NCBI RefSeq assembly: GCF_015711605.1
Contig: NZ_JABTEZ010000001.1
Location: 1,020,001 to 1,084,000 of the forward strand
Origin: Planomonospora sp. ID67723
GTDB lineage: Bacteria; Actinomycetota; Actinomycetes; Streptosporangiales; Streptosporangiaceae
DNA length: 64,000 nucleotides
Reading direction: 5' to 3'
How positions within the stretch are numbered: position 1 is the stretch's first letter; every line of letters starts with the position of its first letter. The notes under the pieces were generated by a model. It was not told where the DNA came from and made no database searches. It saw nothing but the letters and a program-made list of their open reading frames with translations. This document shows, one piece after another, positions 1 to 8,461 of this stretch. Position numbers and translations under genes: made by a program.

Positions 1-1
1 G

Positions 2-448
2 TTGAACGCGCTGCTGCCGCACCTGGCGGCCCGGGATCTGCGCGCTCACCATCTGCCGCTCTCCCCCGGTCGGCCCACGCCGGGCCGCGGCCGGGTCCTG
101 CTCGCCGGAGACGCCGCCAGCCTGATCAACCCGCTCACCGGTGAGGGCATCTATTACGCGTTGCTGTCGGGCCGGCTGGCGGGGGAGGCCGCCATGCGCG
201 CCGCCGCACCCCTGCCGGCCTACCGGCGGGCCTTGCGCGCGGCGCTGGGGCGGCACCTGCGCACCACCGATGTGCTGGCCCGGCTGGCCCAATCGCCGGG
301 CTTCATCGACGCCGCCATCGATGTGGCCGCCCGGCAGGGGAAGGTGTTCGACCTCCTGGTCGAGGTGGGCCTGGGCGCGGGCACGGTGCCGGTGCCGCTC
401 GCCTATGCGGTGATGCGCCGCTGGCTGCTGGGGGCCGGAGCGCGTTAG
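2..448 (+). CDS. FAD-dependent oxidoreductase, geranylgeranyl reductase-like, C-terminal part (5' truncated)
   Basis: This is the C-terminal ~148 residues of a flavoprotein whose start lies upstream of the window. Residues near 35-55 read LLAGDAASLINPLTGEGIYYAL, the GD-containing motif that binds FAD ribityl and pyrophosphate in the UbiH/geranylgeranyl reductase superfamily. Family members reduce or hydroxylate isoprenoid or polyketide substrates at the membrane or in the cytoplasm. The tail after the motif is helical and Ala/Arg-rich, as is usual for GGR-type reductases. The TTG at position 2 is only the first in-frame codon and not a likely start. The substrate cannot be told from this part. 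Confidence 0.8.
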   Translation: MNALLPHLAARDLRAHHLPLSPGRPTPGRGRVLLAGDAASLINPLTGEGIYYALLSGRLAGEAAMRAAAPLPAYRRALRAALGRHLRTTDVLARLAQSPGFIDAAIDVAARQGKVFDLLVEVGLGAGTVPVPLAYAVMRRWLLGAGAR

Positions 449-489
449 GGGGCCGTCCCCGCGCCCGCGATGGCGCGGGTTCGAGGGGG

Positions 490-1404
490 TCAGCCGACTC
501 GGTGCACCTGGTCGGTCACAGCCCCCAGGAGCGCTCTCAGCGCGGGAGCCGTCGGGCCCTGCCGGGTGACGGCGACGAGGCGACGCCGGATGTCGGCTTC
601 GGCGACGTCACGGATCACCAGCGCCGTGTCGGCTGCCGGCAGCGTCAAGACCGGCAGCAGTCCGACGGCTCCCGTGGTGCGCACGAGATCGAGCTGGATC
701 TCCGCGTCGTTGGAGCGGTGCCGTACGTCGGGTTCGTAGCCGCCCAGGGACCGGCAGGTCCCCACCACCATGGCGTGGTGGCCGGTGCCCGCGGCGGAGG
801 CGACCCAGACCTCCTCGCGCAGCGAGGCCAAAGTGACGGGCCCGTCCTGCCGGGCCAGCGGATGCGCCGGTGAGAGCACCAGCTTGAGTGGTTCCTCGTG
901 CAGCGGCGCGAAGCGCAGCCCCGCCGGCCGGGGGCGCGGGTGGCCGTCGTACTCGTCGCTGATGACCAGGTCGACCCCTCCCAGGCGCAGCTCCGGCAGC
1001 GCCTGCTCCAGCTCGAGTTCCGAAACCTCCACCCGCACCTGCGGGTGCTGGAGCATCATGCGGGCCACGGCGGGTACCAGCAGGCGACGCGCCGCCGACT
1101 GCAGGCCGCCGGCGCGCACGGCGCCGCGGACCTCACCGCCCAGGGCCGCCAGGTCCGCTGCCGCCGCCTCGGCCGCGGTCAGCAGGACCCGGGCGTGCTG
1201 GGCCAGCAGACGCCCGGCGTCGGTCAGCCGCACCCCGCGCCCGGCCTTCTCCAGCAAGCGCGCGCCGGCTTCCTTCTCCAGAACGCTCAACTGCTGCGAG
1301 ATCGCGGACGGGCTGTAGTCGAGGGCTGCCGAGACCGCGGCCAGCGTCCCGCGTTCCTCGAGTTCGCGCAGCAGGCGGAGCCGACGGAGATCGAACATCA
1401 CCAT
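490..1404 (-). CDS. LysR-family transcriptional regulator
   Basis: This 304-residue protein has the usual LysR size. The N-terminal winged helix (residues ~3-62) has the LysR pattern: RRLRLLRELEERGTLAAVSAALDYSPSAISQQLSVLE. A periplasmic-binding-like effector domain follows from ~90 to the end. LysR proteins bind DNA as tetramers and respond to small ligands. The gene is divergent from the DMT exporter at 1467 with 62 bases between them, which is the classic arrangement of a LysR regulator and its target. The start could be ATG 1404 or ATG 1398 (MFDLRR); an imperfect operator-like repeat overlaps this start. Confidence 0.9.
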   Translation of the reverse strand: MVMFDLRRLRLLRELEERGTLAAVSAALDYSPSAISQQLSVLEKEAGARLLEKAGRGVRLTDAGRLLAQHARVLLTAAEAAAADLAALGGEVRGAVRAGGLQSAARRLLVPAVARMMLQHPQVRVEVSELELEQALPELRLGGVDLVISDEYDGHPRPRPAGLRFAPLHEEPLKLVLSPAHPLARQDGPVTLASLREEVWVASAAGTGHHAMVVGTCRSLGGYEPDVRHRSNDAEIQLDLVRTTGAVGLLPVLTLPAADTALVIRDVAEADIRRRLVAVTRQGPTAPALRALLGAVTDQVHRVG

Positions 1405-1422
1405 TCACAAATACTAATGAAT
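1403..1422. promoter_or_regulatory. Putative LysR operator between divergent genes
   Basis: The arms ATTCA (1403-1407) and TGAAT (1418-1422) are separated by 10 bases inside an AT-rich patch of the 62-bp gap between the LysR gene and the exporter. It resembles a LysR T-N11-A type site and overlaps the regulator start, as expected for autorepression. The assignment rests on position and symmetry only. Confidence 0.4.
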
Positions 1423-1466
1423 AAGGTCCAGTAATCGTCGCTGGACGCGATGAGTCGGGGCGGCCG

Positions 1467-2525
1467 ATGCTGGAGGGCATGGGTCCCGCACTGTGCTTGG
1501 TGTCCGCGGCGTGCTTCGGCGCCATGGCGATCTTCGGCAAGCTCGCCTACTCCGCCGGCGTCTCGCCCGCAGCGCTGCTGCTGGTGCGCTTCGGCCTGGC
1601 GGCCGCCGTGCTGATGCTGCTGCTCCTTCTGCGGCCGAGCCTGCGCCGCAGCCCTTCGCCTCCCGTTTCGCCTCCCGTTTCGCCTCCCGCCTCGCCGACG
1701 CGTCCTGCCCGCGCGGGCGCGGGCGCGGGCGTGCTGGCGACGGCCGTCGGGCTGGGTGCGATCGGGTACGCCGCGCAGGCGAGCCTGTACTTCTCGGCGC
1801 TGGAGGTGATGGACGCCTCGCTGCTGTCGCTGGTCTTCTACACCTATCCGCTGCTGGTCACCGTGACGGCCGTCCTGCTCGGCCGCGACCGCCTGACTTC
1901 TGGACGGGTCGCCGCGCTGGTGGCCGCGTCCTGCGGAACGCTGCTCGTCCTGCTCGGTACCGGCGGGCTGGACTTCGACCCGCTCGGCGCGCTCCTGGCC
2001 TTCGGCGCCTCGATCACCTACACCGTCTACATCCTGGTCTCCGACACCGTCGTGCACCGGCTGCCACCGGTGCTGCTCTCCACGCTGGTGATGACCGGAG
2101 CCGCCTGCACCCTGGCCGCCCGCGCCCTGCTCACCGGCGGCGTCGATCTCGGCTTCGGTCTCCGGGGATGGCTGTGGCTGGCGTGTATCGCGGTGGTGTC
2201 CACCGTCGTGGCGATGCTCACCTTCTTCGCGGGCCTGCGCCGCACCGGCCCCTCCACCGCGGCCATCTTGTCGACCTTCGAACCGGTCGTCACCACGGCG
2301 CTGGCCGCTCTCACCCTGGCCGAGTTCCTCACCCCGGTGCAGCTCGCCGGAGGCCTGCTCGTGCTGTCCTCCGTCGCCGTCCTGCAGGCCCGCCCGGCCC
2401 GGGCCGGGCGCCGCGCCCGGCAACCCCGCCAGACGCCTGAGCGGCCTGCCGTCGACGCTCCGAAGGAGCCCGTCAGGGAAACCTCTGCGGCGGGGGGCCG
2501 GCGCAGCCGGTGCGACGGCCCGTGA
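1467..2525 (+). CDS. EamA/DMT-superfamily exporter
   Basis: This 352-residue protein carries about ten hydrophobic helices in two EamA halves, each with small-residue-rich helices and the family pattern SLVFYTYPLLVTVTAVLLG in the first half and the STFEPVVTTALAALTLAE motif in the second. DMT proteins export metabolites or amino acids across the inner membrane. A Pro/Ser linker near residues 62-80 is encoded by three tandem 12-base units (SPPV-SPPV-SPPA). The C-terminus is an Arg-rich cytoplasmic tail. The divergent LysR gene is the likely regulator. The substrate is unknown. Confidence 0.9.
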   Translation: MLEGMGPALCLVSAACFGAMAIFGKLAYSAGVSPAALLLVRFGLAAAVLMLLLLLRPSLRRSPSPPVSPPVSPPASPTRPARAGAGAGVLATAVGLGAIGYAAQASLYFSALEVMDASLLSLVFYTYPLLVTVTAVLLGRDRLTSGRVAALVAASCGTLLVLLGTGGLDFDPLGALLAFGASITYTVYILVSDTVVHRLPPVLLSTLVMTGAACTLAARALLTGGVDLGFGLRGWLWLACIAVVSTVVAMLTFFAGLRRTGPSTAAILSTFEPVVTTALAALTLAEFLTPVQLAGGLLVLSSVAVLQARPARAGRRARQPRQTPERPAVDAPKEPVRETSAAGGRRSRCDGP

Positions 2526-2635
2526 CCTCCTCGACACGAGGTACCGCCGATCCCATGACCCGCAGACCGCAACGGCCTATACGCTGTCCCGCTGTAACAC
2601 CAATACCGGCAAACTCAACAGAAGGGGCATTTCTG

Positions 2636-3028
2636 ATGACCTCCCGCATCGGGCAGCGAATCGCCGTCTTCGCCACCGCGACGTTGGTCGCCACAGGCCT
2701 CAGCGTCATCACAGCTGGGCCCGCAGCGGCCAGCGGATGCTCGGCGCCGCCGTGCGGGCGGGTGGAGAACAAGACCGGCACCTACATCAGGGTGCGCTGG
2801 AAGAACGACAACAGCGACCCGTGGTCCTACGCCAGCCTCGCTCCCGGCCAGGGCATGGGCGGGTACTGGCACCGCCCCAAGCGGGACATCGACGGCTTCT
2901 ACGCCCCCAAGAACTGCCGCACCGCGTACTCCGTCCGCGCCGGCAGTGAGTACCACGTCTACGGCGGCTGGGTGAAGGTCAGCTCCAACGAGACCGCCAA
3001 GGTGCTTTCCGTCACCTGCCCCGGCTGA
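2636..3028 (+). CDS. Small secreted protein of unknown function
   Basis: I place the start at ATG 2636, 8 bases after an AGAAGGGG ribosome site; the longer upstream reading lacks one. The 130-residue product has a signal peptide (MTSRIGQRIAVFATATLVATGLSV..., cleavage near AAA-SGC around residue 30) and a mature part of about 100 residues with four Cys (SGCSAPPCG, NCRTAY, VTCPG), rich in Trp, Tyr and Lys. It looks like a compact disulfide-bonded extracellular protein. I recognise no family. A strong hairpin follows the gene. Confidence 0.75.
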   Translation: MTSRIGQRIAVFATATLVATGLSVITAGPAAASGCSAPPCGRVENKTGTYIRVRWKNDNSDPWSYASLAPGQGMGGYWHRPKRDIDGFYAPKNCRTAYSVRAGSEYHVYGGWVKVSSNETAKVLSVTCPG

Positions 3029-3038
3029 ACAGCCCCCA

Positions 3039-3068
3039 GAAGGGCCGTGATCCGCCTAACGGCCCTTC
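3039..3068. terminator. Intrinsic terminator-like hairpin
   Basis: The perfect 10-bp arms GAAGGGCCGT and ACGGCCCTTC flank a 10-base loop. It sits 11 bases after the small secreted protein gene and between convergent genes, so it may serve both. There is no U-tract, as is usual in GC-rich actinobacteria. Confidence 0.7.
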
Positions 3069-3123
3069 CCGAGGCCCGTCTCCCGCTGCGGAGAACCGGC
3101 TGCACGCGCTGTCCGCCGCTCGT

Positions 3124-3978
3124 CTACCGGGGACTCCGCTCCGTCGGCTGATCCGGCGGGGGGAACCGGTAGCGCAGGATGCGGCCCACATCCCGCAGTC
3201 CCGGGATGCGGGCCAGCACCCACATCTGGGCCCGGCCGGCGGCGGGCAGCTTGTCCAGGCCGGGCATGTCGACGCTGCGCAGTGCGTCGAGGCACTCCAG
3301 CCCTTCGCGCCAGCCCTCGATCTCGGACGGGTCGTCGACGCCCCAGTGCAGCGTCGCACCGGCGTTGCGTACGGCGGGCACCAGTCTCTGCATCCGGATG
3401 CCCAGCGTGCCGTAGCAGTCGAAGAGCAGTTGCCCGCCGGGGAAGCGCCCGGTGATCCGCCGGATCAGCCTTCTGCCCTCCTCCTTGCGCAGGTACATCG
3501 TCAGACCCTCGAAGACGGCCACGGCGGGGCGGTCCGCGGGAACCTCGTCGAGCCATTCCTCACCGGTCACCGAGGCGCCGATCATCCGGTAGTCACCCGG
3601 CGGGGGCGGGAGCAGCCGCTCGCGCAGTTCGATGACCTCGGGATAGTCGACGTCGAACCACCGGGCCGAGGGCGGGCGGTCGAGCCGGTGGACGCGGGTG
3701 TCCAGGCCGCAGGCCAGGTGCAGGACGGTGGCATCGGGGTGGTCGGCCAGGAACCCGGCGGTCCAGTCGTCGAGCTGCCGGGCGCGGATCGCGACGCCGG
3801 CCGCGGTCGTGGCCGTGATCCCGGTCCTGCGGAAGTCGTAGTCGATGCGCCGCACCGCCCGGTCGGCCTCGTGATCGCCCAGGACGGGGTCGGGCGAGCG
3901 GCTGTCCATCGCCCTGCCGTACAGGGTGGCGAGCATGGTCTCCTGGGCACCGGTGAGAGTGATCTTCTCGCGCTCCAT
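3124..3978 (-). CDS. Class I SAM-dependent methyltransferase, LCM (PPM1/TIGR00027-like) family
   Basis: From ATG 3978 the product is 284 residues and begins MEREKITLTGAQETMLATLYGRAMDS, typical of the leucine-carboxyl-methyltransferase-like family common in actinobacteria. The SAM-binding motif (VLHLACGLDTRVHRLD, about residue 95) and the following acidic motif (WFDVDYPEVIELRERLL) are intact, as is VFEGLTMYL later on. Such enzymes O-methylate small molecules or polyketides, but the substrate here is unknown. A longer reading toward 4491 is antisense to prs and is not real. The gene is divergent from prs with a 123-base gap. Confidence 0.88.
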   Translation of the reverse strand: MEREKITLTGAQETMLATLYGRAMDSRSPDPVLGDHEADRAVRRIDYDFRRTGITATTAAGVAIRARQLDDWTAGFLADHPDATVLHLACGLDTRVHRLDRPPSARWFDVDYPEVIELRERLLPPPPGDYRMIGASVTGEEWLDEVPADRPAVAVFEGLTMYLRKEEGRRLIRRITGRFPGGQLLFDCYGTLGIRMQRLVPAVRNAGATLHWGVDDPSEIEGWREGLECLDALRSVDMPGLDKLPAAGRAQMWVLARIPGLRDVGRILRYRFPPPDQPTERSPR

Positions 3979-4101
3979 GGCGTCCTCCGGCTGGCTGTGG
4001 TCCCCGGTGGCCGCCTCCCGGCCACCGGTCCACGCTACGTCCGCTGTAACATGCCGCTCGGTCGGCCGGTCCGGCGCCGGTCCACAAGCAAGGAGCGCCT
4101 C

Positions 4102-5046
4102 GTGCGAGACATCACCGTGTTCAGCGGTAGTGCCCACCCCGAGCTGGCAGCCGAGATCTGCTCGCACCTGGGGACGCCGCTCCACCCGGTCCGGGTCAAG
4201 CGCTTCGCCAACGACTGCCTGGAAGTGCAGCTGCAGGCCAACTGCCGCGAACGCGATGTTTTCCTCATCCAGCCCCTCGTCGCCCCGGTGCAGGAGAACC
4301 TCGTCGAGCTGCTCCTCATGCTGGACGCCGCCAGGGGAGCCTCCGCGGCCAGGACGACCGTGGTGATGCCGCACTACTCCTACGCCCGGTCGGACAAGAA
4401 GGACGCCCCGCGCATCTCCATCGGGGCACGCCTGGTCGCCGACCTCCTGGTGGCCGCCGGGGCCAGCAGGGTGCTGACCATGACCCTGCACTCACCCCAG
4501 GTGCACGGCTTCTTCAGCGTCCCCGTCGACCACCTGCACGCGCTGCGCGAGCTGGCCGCGCACTTCCGGCAGTACGACCTCTCCAACACGGTCGTCGTCT
4601 CCCCCGACCTGGGGAACGCCAAGGAGGCCGCGGCCTTCGCCCGCATCCTGGGGACCGGGGTCGCCATGGGGGCCAAGCAGCGCATCAGCGACGACCGCGT
4701 CATCATCGGCTCGGTGATCGGTGAGGTCGAGGGCAAGGACGTCATCATCCTGGACGACGAGATCGCCAAGGGTACGACGGTCATCGAGCTGCTCGACCGC
4801 CTCCGCGAGCGGAAGGTCGGCTCGGTGCGCATCGCCTGCACCCACGGCCTCTTCGCCGACGGGGCCGTCGACCGCCTCGGCGACCGGCCCGACGTCGAGG
4901 AGATCGTCTGCACCAACACCGTGCCCGTCCCCGACGCCAAGCCCGGCTCGAAGCTCAGCGTCCTGTCGATCGCCCCCGCGCTCGCCGAGGCCATGCGCCG
5001 CATCCACGACGGCGAGTCGGTCAGCGCCCTGTTCGACGCCCCCTGA
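4102..5046 (+). CDS. prs: Ribose-phosphate pyrophosphokinase (PRPP synthetase paralogue)
   Basis: GTG 4102 follows AAGGAG (4089-4094) with a seven-base spacer and gives 314 residues, the usual Prs length. The enzyme makes PRPP from ribose 5-phosphate and ATP in the cytoplasm. Visible motifs are YARSDKKDAPR (the flexible catalytic loop, with Lys and Arg kept), TLHSPQVHGFF (ATP/Mg site) and IILDDEIAKGTT, the PRPP-binding loop that usually reads DDMIDTAGT. The pair of Asp is kept but the rest of the loop differs, and VVSPDLGNAKEAA replaces the usual VSPDxGG. This suggests a divergent paralogue and not the housekeeping enzyme. Confidence 0.88.
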   Translation: MRDITVFSGSAHPELAAEICSHLGTPLHPVRVKRFANDCLEVQLQANCRERDVFLIQPLVAPVQENLVELLLMLDAARGASAARTTVVMPHYSYARSDKKDAPRISIGARLVADLLVAAGASRVLTMTLHSPQVHGFFSVPVDHLHALRELAAHFRQYDLSNTVVVSPDLGNAKEAAAFARILGTGVAMGAKQRISDDRVIIGSVIGEVEGKDVIILDDEIAKGTTVIELLDRLRERKVGSVRIACTHGLFADGAVDRLGDRPDVEEIVCTNTVPVPDAKPGSKLSVLSIAPALAEAMRRIHDGESVSALFDAP

Positions 5047-5141
5047 CGGAGCCACCGGGCCCGCCTCGCGGACGGCCCGGCTCGGCGCCCCGCGTCACGC
5101 CGGTCTCCCGCGGTGCCCGGCTCCGTCTAGGGTGATCCGCC

Positions 5142-5741
5142 ATGGACAGTCTGCCCGCGATGATCGGTACGGCCGCCGCCGTCTTCGCCGGGACCAACGT
5201 CGACGACCTCATCGTCCTGACGGTCCTGTTCCTGTCCGCCCGAGCCGCCGGACGGCCGCGCCCCTGGCAGATCGTCGCCGGCCAGTACGCGGGCATCGCC
5301 GTGCTGGTCGCGGTCTCGGCCGTCGCGGCGCTCGGCCTCACCATCGTTCCCGACGAGTGGACCGGACTCCTCGGCCTCGTCCCGCTCGGCCTCGGTCTGT
5401 GGAGTCTGGGCGGGGCCGTACGTTCCCCGGGCGGGGACGAGGCCCCCGTGGCCGCCACCGGGCTCCTGACGGTGGCCGGCGTCACCGTCGCCAACGGCGC
5501 GGACAACATCTCGGTGTACACCCCGGTGTTCCGCACCGCCGGTCTCACCGCGAGCCTGGTCACCGTGGCCGTCTTCGCGGTCCTGGTCGGCGCCTGGTGC
5601 GCGGCCGGGGCGTGGCTCGGCTCGCACCGGGCGGTCGTCGCCGCCGTCGAGCGGTCCGGGCACTGGCTCGTTCCCGTCGTCTTCATCGTGATCGGGGCCG
5701 TCATCGTCGTCGAATCCGGTGTGCTCGGCCGCCTTCTCTGA
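5142..5741 (+). CDS. Cadmium-resistance (CadD)-type membrane transporter
   Basis: This 199-residue protein has about six hydrophobic helices. The paired motifs AGTNVDDLIVLTVLF in helix 1 and TVANGADNISVYTPVF in helix 4 are the duplicated signature of the CadD branch of the LysE exporter superfamily. Members export cadmium or related cations, though many act on unknown substrates. ATG 5142 is the only reasonable start. No metal-responsive regulator lies next to it. Confidence 0.85.
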   Translation: MDSLPAMIGTAAAVFAGTNVDDLIVLTVLFLSARAAGRPRPWQIVAGQYAGIAVLVAVSAVAALGLTIVPDEWTGLLGLVPLGLGLWSLGGAVRSPGGDEAPVAATGLLTVAGVTVANGADNISVYTPVFRTAGLTASLVTVAVFAVLVGAWCAAGAWLGSHRAVVAAVERSGHWLVPVVFIVIGAVIVVESGVLGRLL

Positions 5742-5753
5742 CGGCCCCCGGTG

Positions 5754-6350
5754 TCACACGCGGGCGGGGGCCGGCGCCGGGACGGGGGCGGGACCTGTCG
5801 CGGCCTGACGGGCGAGGGGGACGAAGGAGACGAGCAGGAAGACGGCGCCGACCGGGATCAGGTCCTTGTCGACGAGAGGGAGGAGCAGGTTCACCAGGAC
5901 CAGGGCGGGCGTCCAGAACCTGACCCGGCCGATGACGGCGAGCTGGACGACGAGGGCGAGCTGGCCCGCGAAGAACAGGAGGGGCCCGCCGTCGTAGACC
6001 ACGACGGAGACGCCGGGAACCGCTTGGACCCGGTCGAACAGGACACCCATGCCGGCGTGGTCGGCGGCCATGAAACCGACCGCGATGTCGACGGCGAACT
6101 GTGCGATGAAGGCGGCGGCGCCGGCGATTCCGGCTGTGGCGCTCACCGTGGAGAGGACGTTCCGGCCCGCCATTCTCCGCATCTCCAGAAATATCTGGAT
6201 GAAGAGGGCGAGGGCGGCCAGGAAGGCGAGGTGGCCGGTGGTCCAGGCGAGGCCGGGCCCCCGGCTGCCGTCGAGGCCGTCGAGGATCCGGATCACCCCG
6301 TAGGCCATGACGAGCAGCGGGGCGGCGACGAAGGCGAAGCGGGGATGCAT
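5754..6350 (-). CDS. Integral membrane protein of unknown function
   Basis: From ATG 6350, with GGGAG seven to eight bases upstream, the product is 198 residues with about six transmembrane segments (MHPRFAFVAAPLLVMAYGVIRILDG at the N-terminus) and an Ala-Pro tail. A longer reading to 6587 has no membrane character in its extension and was not used. I recognise no family. It is convergent with the CadD-like gene and divergent from the histidine kinase at 6586. Confidence 0.75.
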   Translation of the reverse strand: MHPRFAFVAAPLLVMAYGVIRILDGLDGSRGPGLAWTTGHLAFLAALALFIQIFLEMRRMAGRNVLSTVSATAGIAGAAAFIAQFAVDIAVGFMAADHAGMGVLFDRVQAVPGVSVVVYDGGPLLFFAGQLALVVQLAVIGRVRFWTPALVLVNLLLPLVDKDLIPVGAVFLLVSFVPLARQAATGPAPVPAPAPARV

Positions 6351-6585
6351 TCCGTGACTCCCGGGGAATCGGTGCGGGGCGGGTGGAGGCCGGTCCCCGC
6401 CGGCGGGCGGGCGGATCGGTGAGCCGGCGGTCCGGCGGGGCCGGAGCCGTACCGGCCTGCCTCCGGAGGGGACACCCCGATTCTCCGGACCGCGTGCACC
6501 GCGCACATCGCCGACACGGGCGATGCCGGTCATCCCCCGCACGAGGGAGACGGCGGGCCGGGCCCGTCGGCGATACTCGGGTGCC

Positions 6586-7767
6586 ATGTCCCTCTCCCCG
6601 CTCGTCGCACGGGTGCGAGCGCTCCCTGCCCTCGTGCCCGACGTGGCGCTGACCGTCCTGGTGCTCGCCGCCCAGTCGGTGCCGTTCCTGTACGAGACCC
6701 GCCGCCTCAGCGACGAGCCGTGGTCGGTGGCGCACTACCTCCCCGTCCTGGCCTCCGCGCTGCCGTTGGTCGTGCGCCGACGCCACCCGTTCGCCGTGCT
6801 GGTCCTGTCCCTCCTGGCGCTGGGCGCCTACTCCCTCAACGACCCGGACAACCCCTCACAGCCCATCTGGTACAGCCTGCTCGTCGCCACCTACACCGTC
6901 GCCGGGCGCTCGCCCCGGCGGTTGCGGATCGCCGCGGCCGTCATCACCCTCGGCGGCTCCCTGCTCGCCGTGGGGTCGGTCCCCACATTCGTGCGCGGGA
7001 CGGTGACCTGGGCCGCCGCCTACGCGCTCGGCCGGGCCGTCGCGGTGCACCGCGCCTACGCCGCCGCGCTGGAGGAGCGGGCCGTGCAACTGGAGCGCGA
7101 GCGTGAGATCGAGGCCGAGCGCGCGGCCGAGCGCGAGCGGGCCAGGATCGCCCGTGACATGCACGACATCCTCGCCCACGCGGTGAGCATCATGGTGGTC
7201 CAGGCCGAGGCCGGTCCGCTGGCCGTACGGGCCGACCCGGCACGGGCGGAGGCGGCCTTCGAGGCGATCGGCGCCGCGGGCCGGGAGGCGATGGCGCAGC
7301 TGCGGCGCATGCTCGGCCTGCTCAAGGAGTCGGGCGGGCCGAGGGACCCGCAGCCCACTCTCGACCGGATCCCCGAGCTGGTCGGCCGGGCGGGGGACGG
7401 CGGACCCCGGGTCTCGCTGACCGTCACCGGCACACCCGCGGGGCTTCCCGCCGACGCGGAAGTGGCGACCTACCGGATCGTCCAGGAGTCGCTGACCAAT
7501 ATCGTCAAGCACGCCGACGCCACCACGGCGGAGGTCCGCCTCGACTGGAAGGACGACGCGCTGGTGATAACCGTCACCGACGACGGCTCCGGCCCCGCCC
7601 GCCGCCCCCGCGATCCACGGCTCTCCGGCGGTGACGGGCTGATCGGCATCCGCGAGCGGGCCGCGGCCTGCGGCGGCACCGCCTCCTTCGGCCCCGCCCC
7701 GGACGCCCGGGGCTTCCAGGTGTCGGTACGGCTTCCGCTGCCGGGGTCCGCCGGGGTGGAGCGGTGA
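6586..7767 (+). CDS. NarL-type sensor histidine kinase
   Basis: From ATG 6586 the product is 393 residues. Four to five membrane helices fill residues ~15-150, followed by a short coiled coil (EREREIEAERAAERERARIARDMHD), a HisKA_3 dimerisation/phosphoacceptor domain with His near residue 193 (RDMHDILAHAVSIM), and a HATPase domain with VQESLTNIVKHA (N-box) and DDGSG. It autophosphorylates and passes the phosphate to the regulator encoded next, whose GTG start overlaps this stop by four bases. The signal is unknown and no large extracellular sensor domain is present. Confidence 0.92.
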   Translation: MSLSPLVARVRALPALVPDVALTVLVLAAQSVPFLYETRRLSDEPWSVAHYLPVLASALPLVVRRRHPFAVLVLSLLALGAYSLNDPDNPSQPIWYSLLVATYTVAGRSPRRLRIAAAVITLGGSLLAVGSVPTFVRGTVTWAAAYALGRAVAVHRAYAAALEERAVQLEREREIEAERAAERERARIARDMHDILAHAVSIMVVQAEAGPLAVRADPARAEAAFEAIGAAGREAMAQLRRMLGLLKESGGPRDPQPTLDRIPELVGRAGDGGPRVSLTVTGTPAGLPADAEVATYRIVQESLTNIVKHADATTAEVRLDWKDDALVITVTDDGSGPARRPRDPRLSGGDGLIGIRERAAACGGTASFGPAPDARGFQVSVRLPLPGSAGVER

Positions 7768-8423
7768 CCATCGACGTGGTGGTCGCCGACGACCAGGAGC
7801 TGGTGCGCAGCGGCTTCGCCATGATCCTCGGCGCCCAGCCGGACATCACGGTCGTCGCCGAGGCCGGGGACGGGGTCCAGGCGGTCGAGGCGGTCCGCCT
7901 GCACCGGCCGGACGTGCTGCTCCTCGACATCCGGATGCCGCGGATGGACGGCATCGAGGCCGCCCGCGTGGTGTGCGCCGAGACCGGCACCAGAGTTCTC
8001 ATGCTCACCACGTTCGACCAGGACGACTACGTCTACGACGCCTTGTACGCCGGGGCCAGCGGCTTCCTGCTCAAGGACGTCCGCCGCGACGACCTGGTCC
8101 ACGCGGTCCGGGTCGTGGCCGCAGGGGACTCCCTGCTGGCTCCGGCGGTGACCCGGCGGCTGATCGACGACATGGTGCGCAGGCGGCTCCGGCAGAACCC
8201 GGCCCCCACCGGGCTGGACGGGCTCACCCAGCGCGAGCGTGAGACGCTGGTCCTGCTGGGCCGAGGGCTGTCCAACGCGGAGGTGGCCGCCGAGATGCTG
8301 GTCAGCGAGCACACCGTCAAGACGCACGTGAGCAACGTGCTGATGAAGCTCGGCCTGCGCGACCGGGTGCAGGCGGTCATCGCCGCCTACGAGTCCGGCC
8401 TCATCCAGCCGGGCGGCCGTTGA
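7764..8423 (+). CDS. NarL/LuxR-family response regulator
   Basis: This 219-residue protein overlaps the kinase gene as GTGA. The receiver domain (1-~120) has the acidic pair near residue 8-9 (VADDQE), the phospho-acceptor Asp in LLLDIRMPRMDG near residue 54, Thr in MLTTFDQDD and Lys in FLLKDVRR. The C-terminal LuxR helix-turn-helix reads LTQREREVL-like to SEHTVKTHVSNVLMKLGLRDRVQAV. It acts as the DNA-binding output of the preceding kinase. Targets are unknown. Confidence 0.93.
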   Translation: MTIDVVVADDQELVRSGFAMILGAQPDITVVAEAGDGVQAVEAVRLHRPDVLLLDIRMPRMDGIEAARVVCAETGTRVLMLTTFDQDDYVYDALYAGASGFLLKDVRRDDLVHAVRVVAAGDSLLAPAVTRRLIDDMVRRRLRQNPAPTGLDGLTQRERETLVLLGRGLSNAEVAAEMLVSEHTVKTHVSNVLMKLGLRDRVQAVIAAYESGLIQPGGR

Positions 8424-8461
8424 GGCGGCCGACCCCGGGGAGGGCCCGCCGGGCGCGTTCG

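Noticed and set aside
1650..1700. Tandem 12-bp repeats in the DMT exporter as a regulatory repeat
   Set aside because: They are in frame and encode a Pro/Ser linker, so they are a coding repeat only.
1398..2537. Long minus-strand reading opposite the DMT exporter
   Set aside because: It is antisense to a clear membrane protein and is rich in Arg, Gln and Gly as expected of shadow frames in high-GC DNA.
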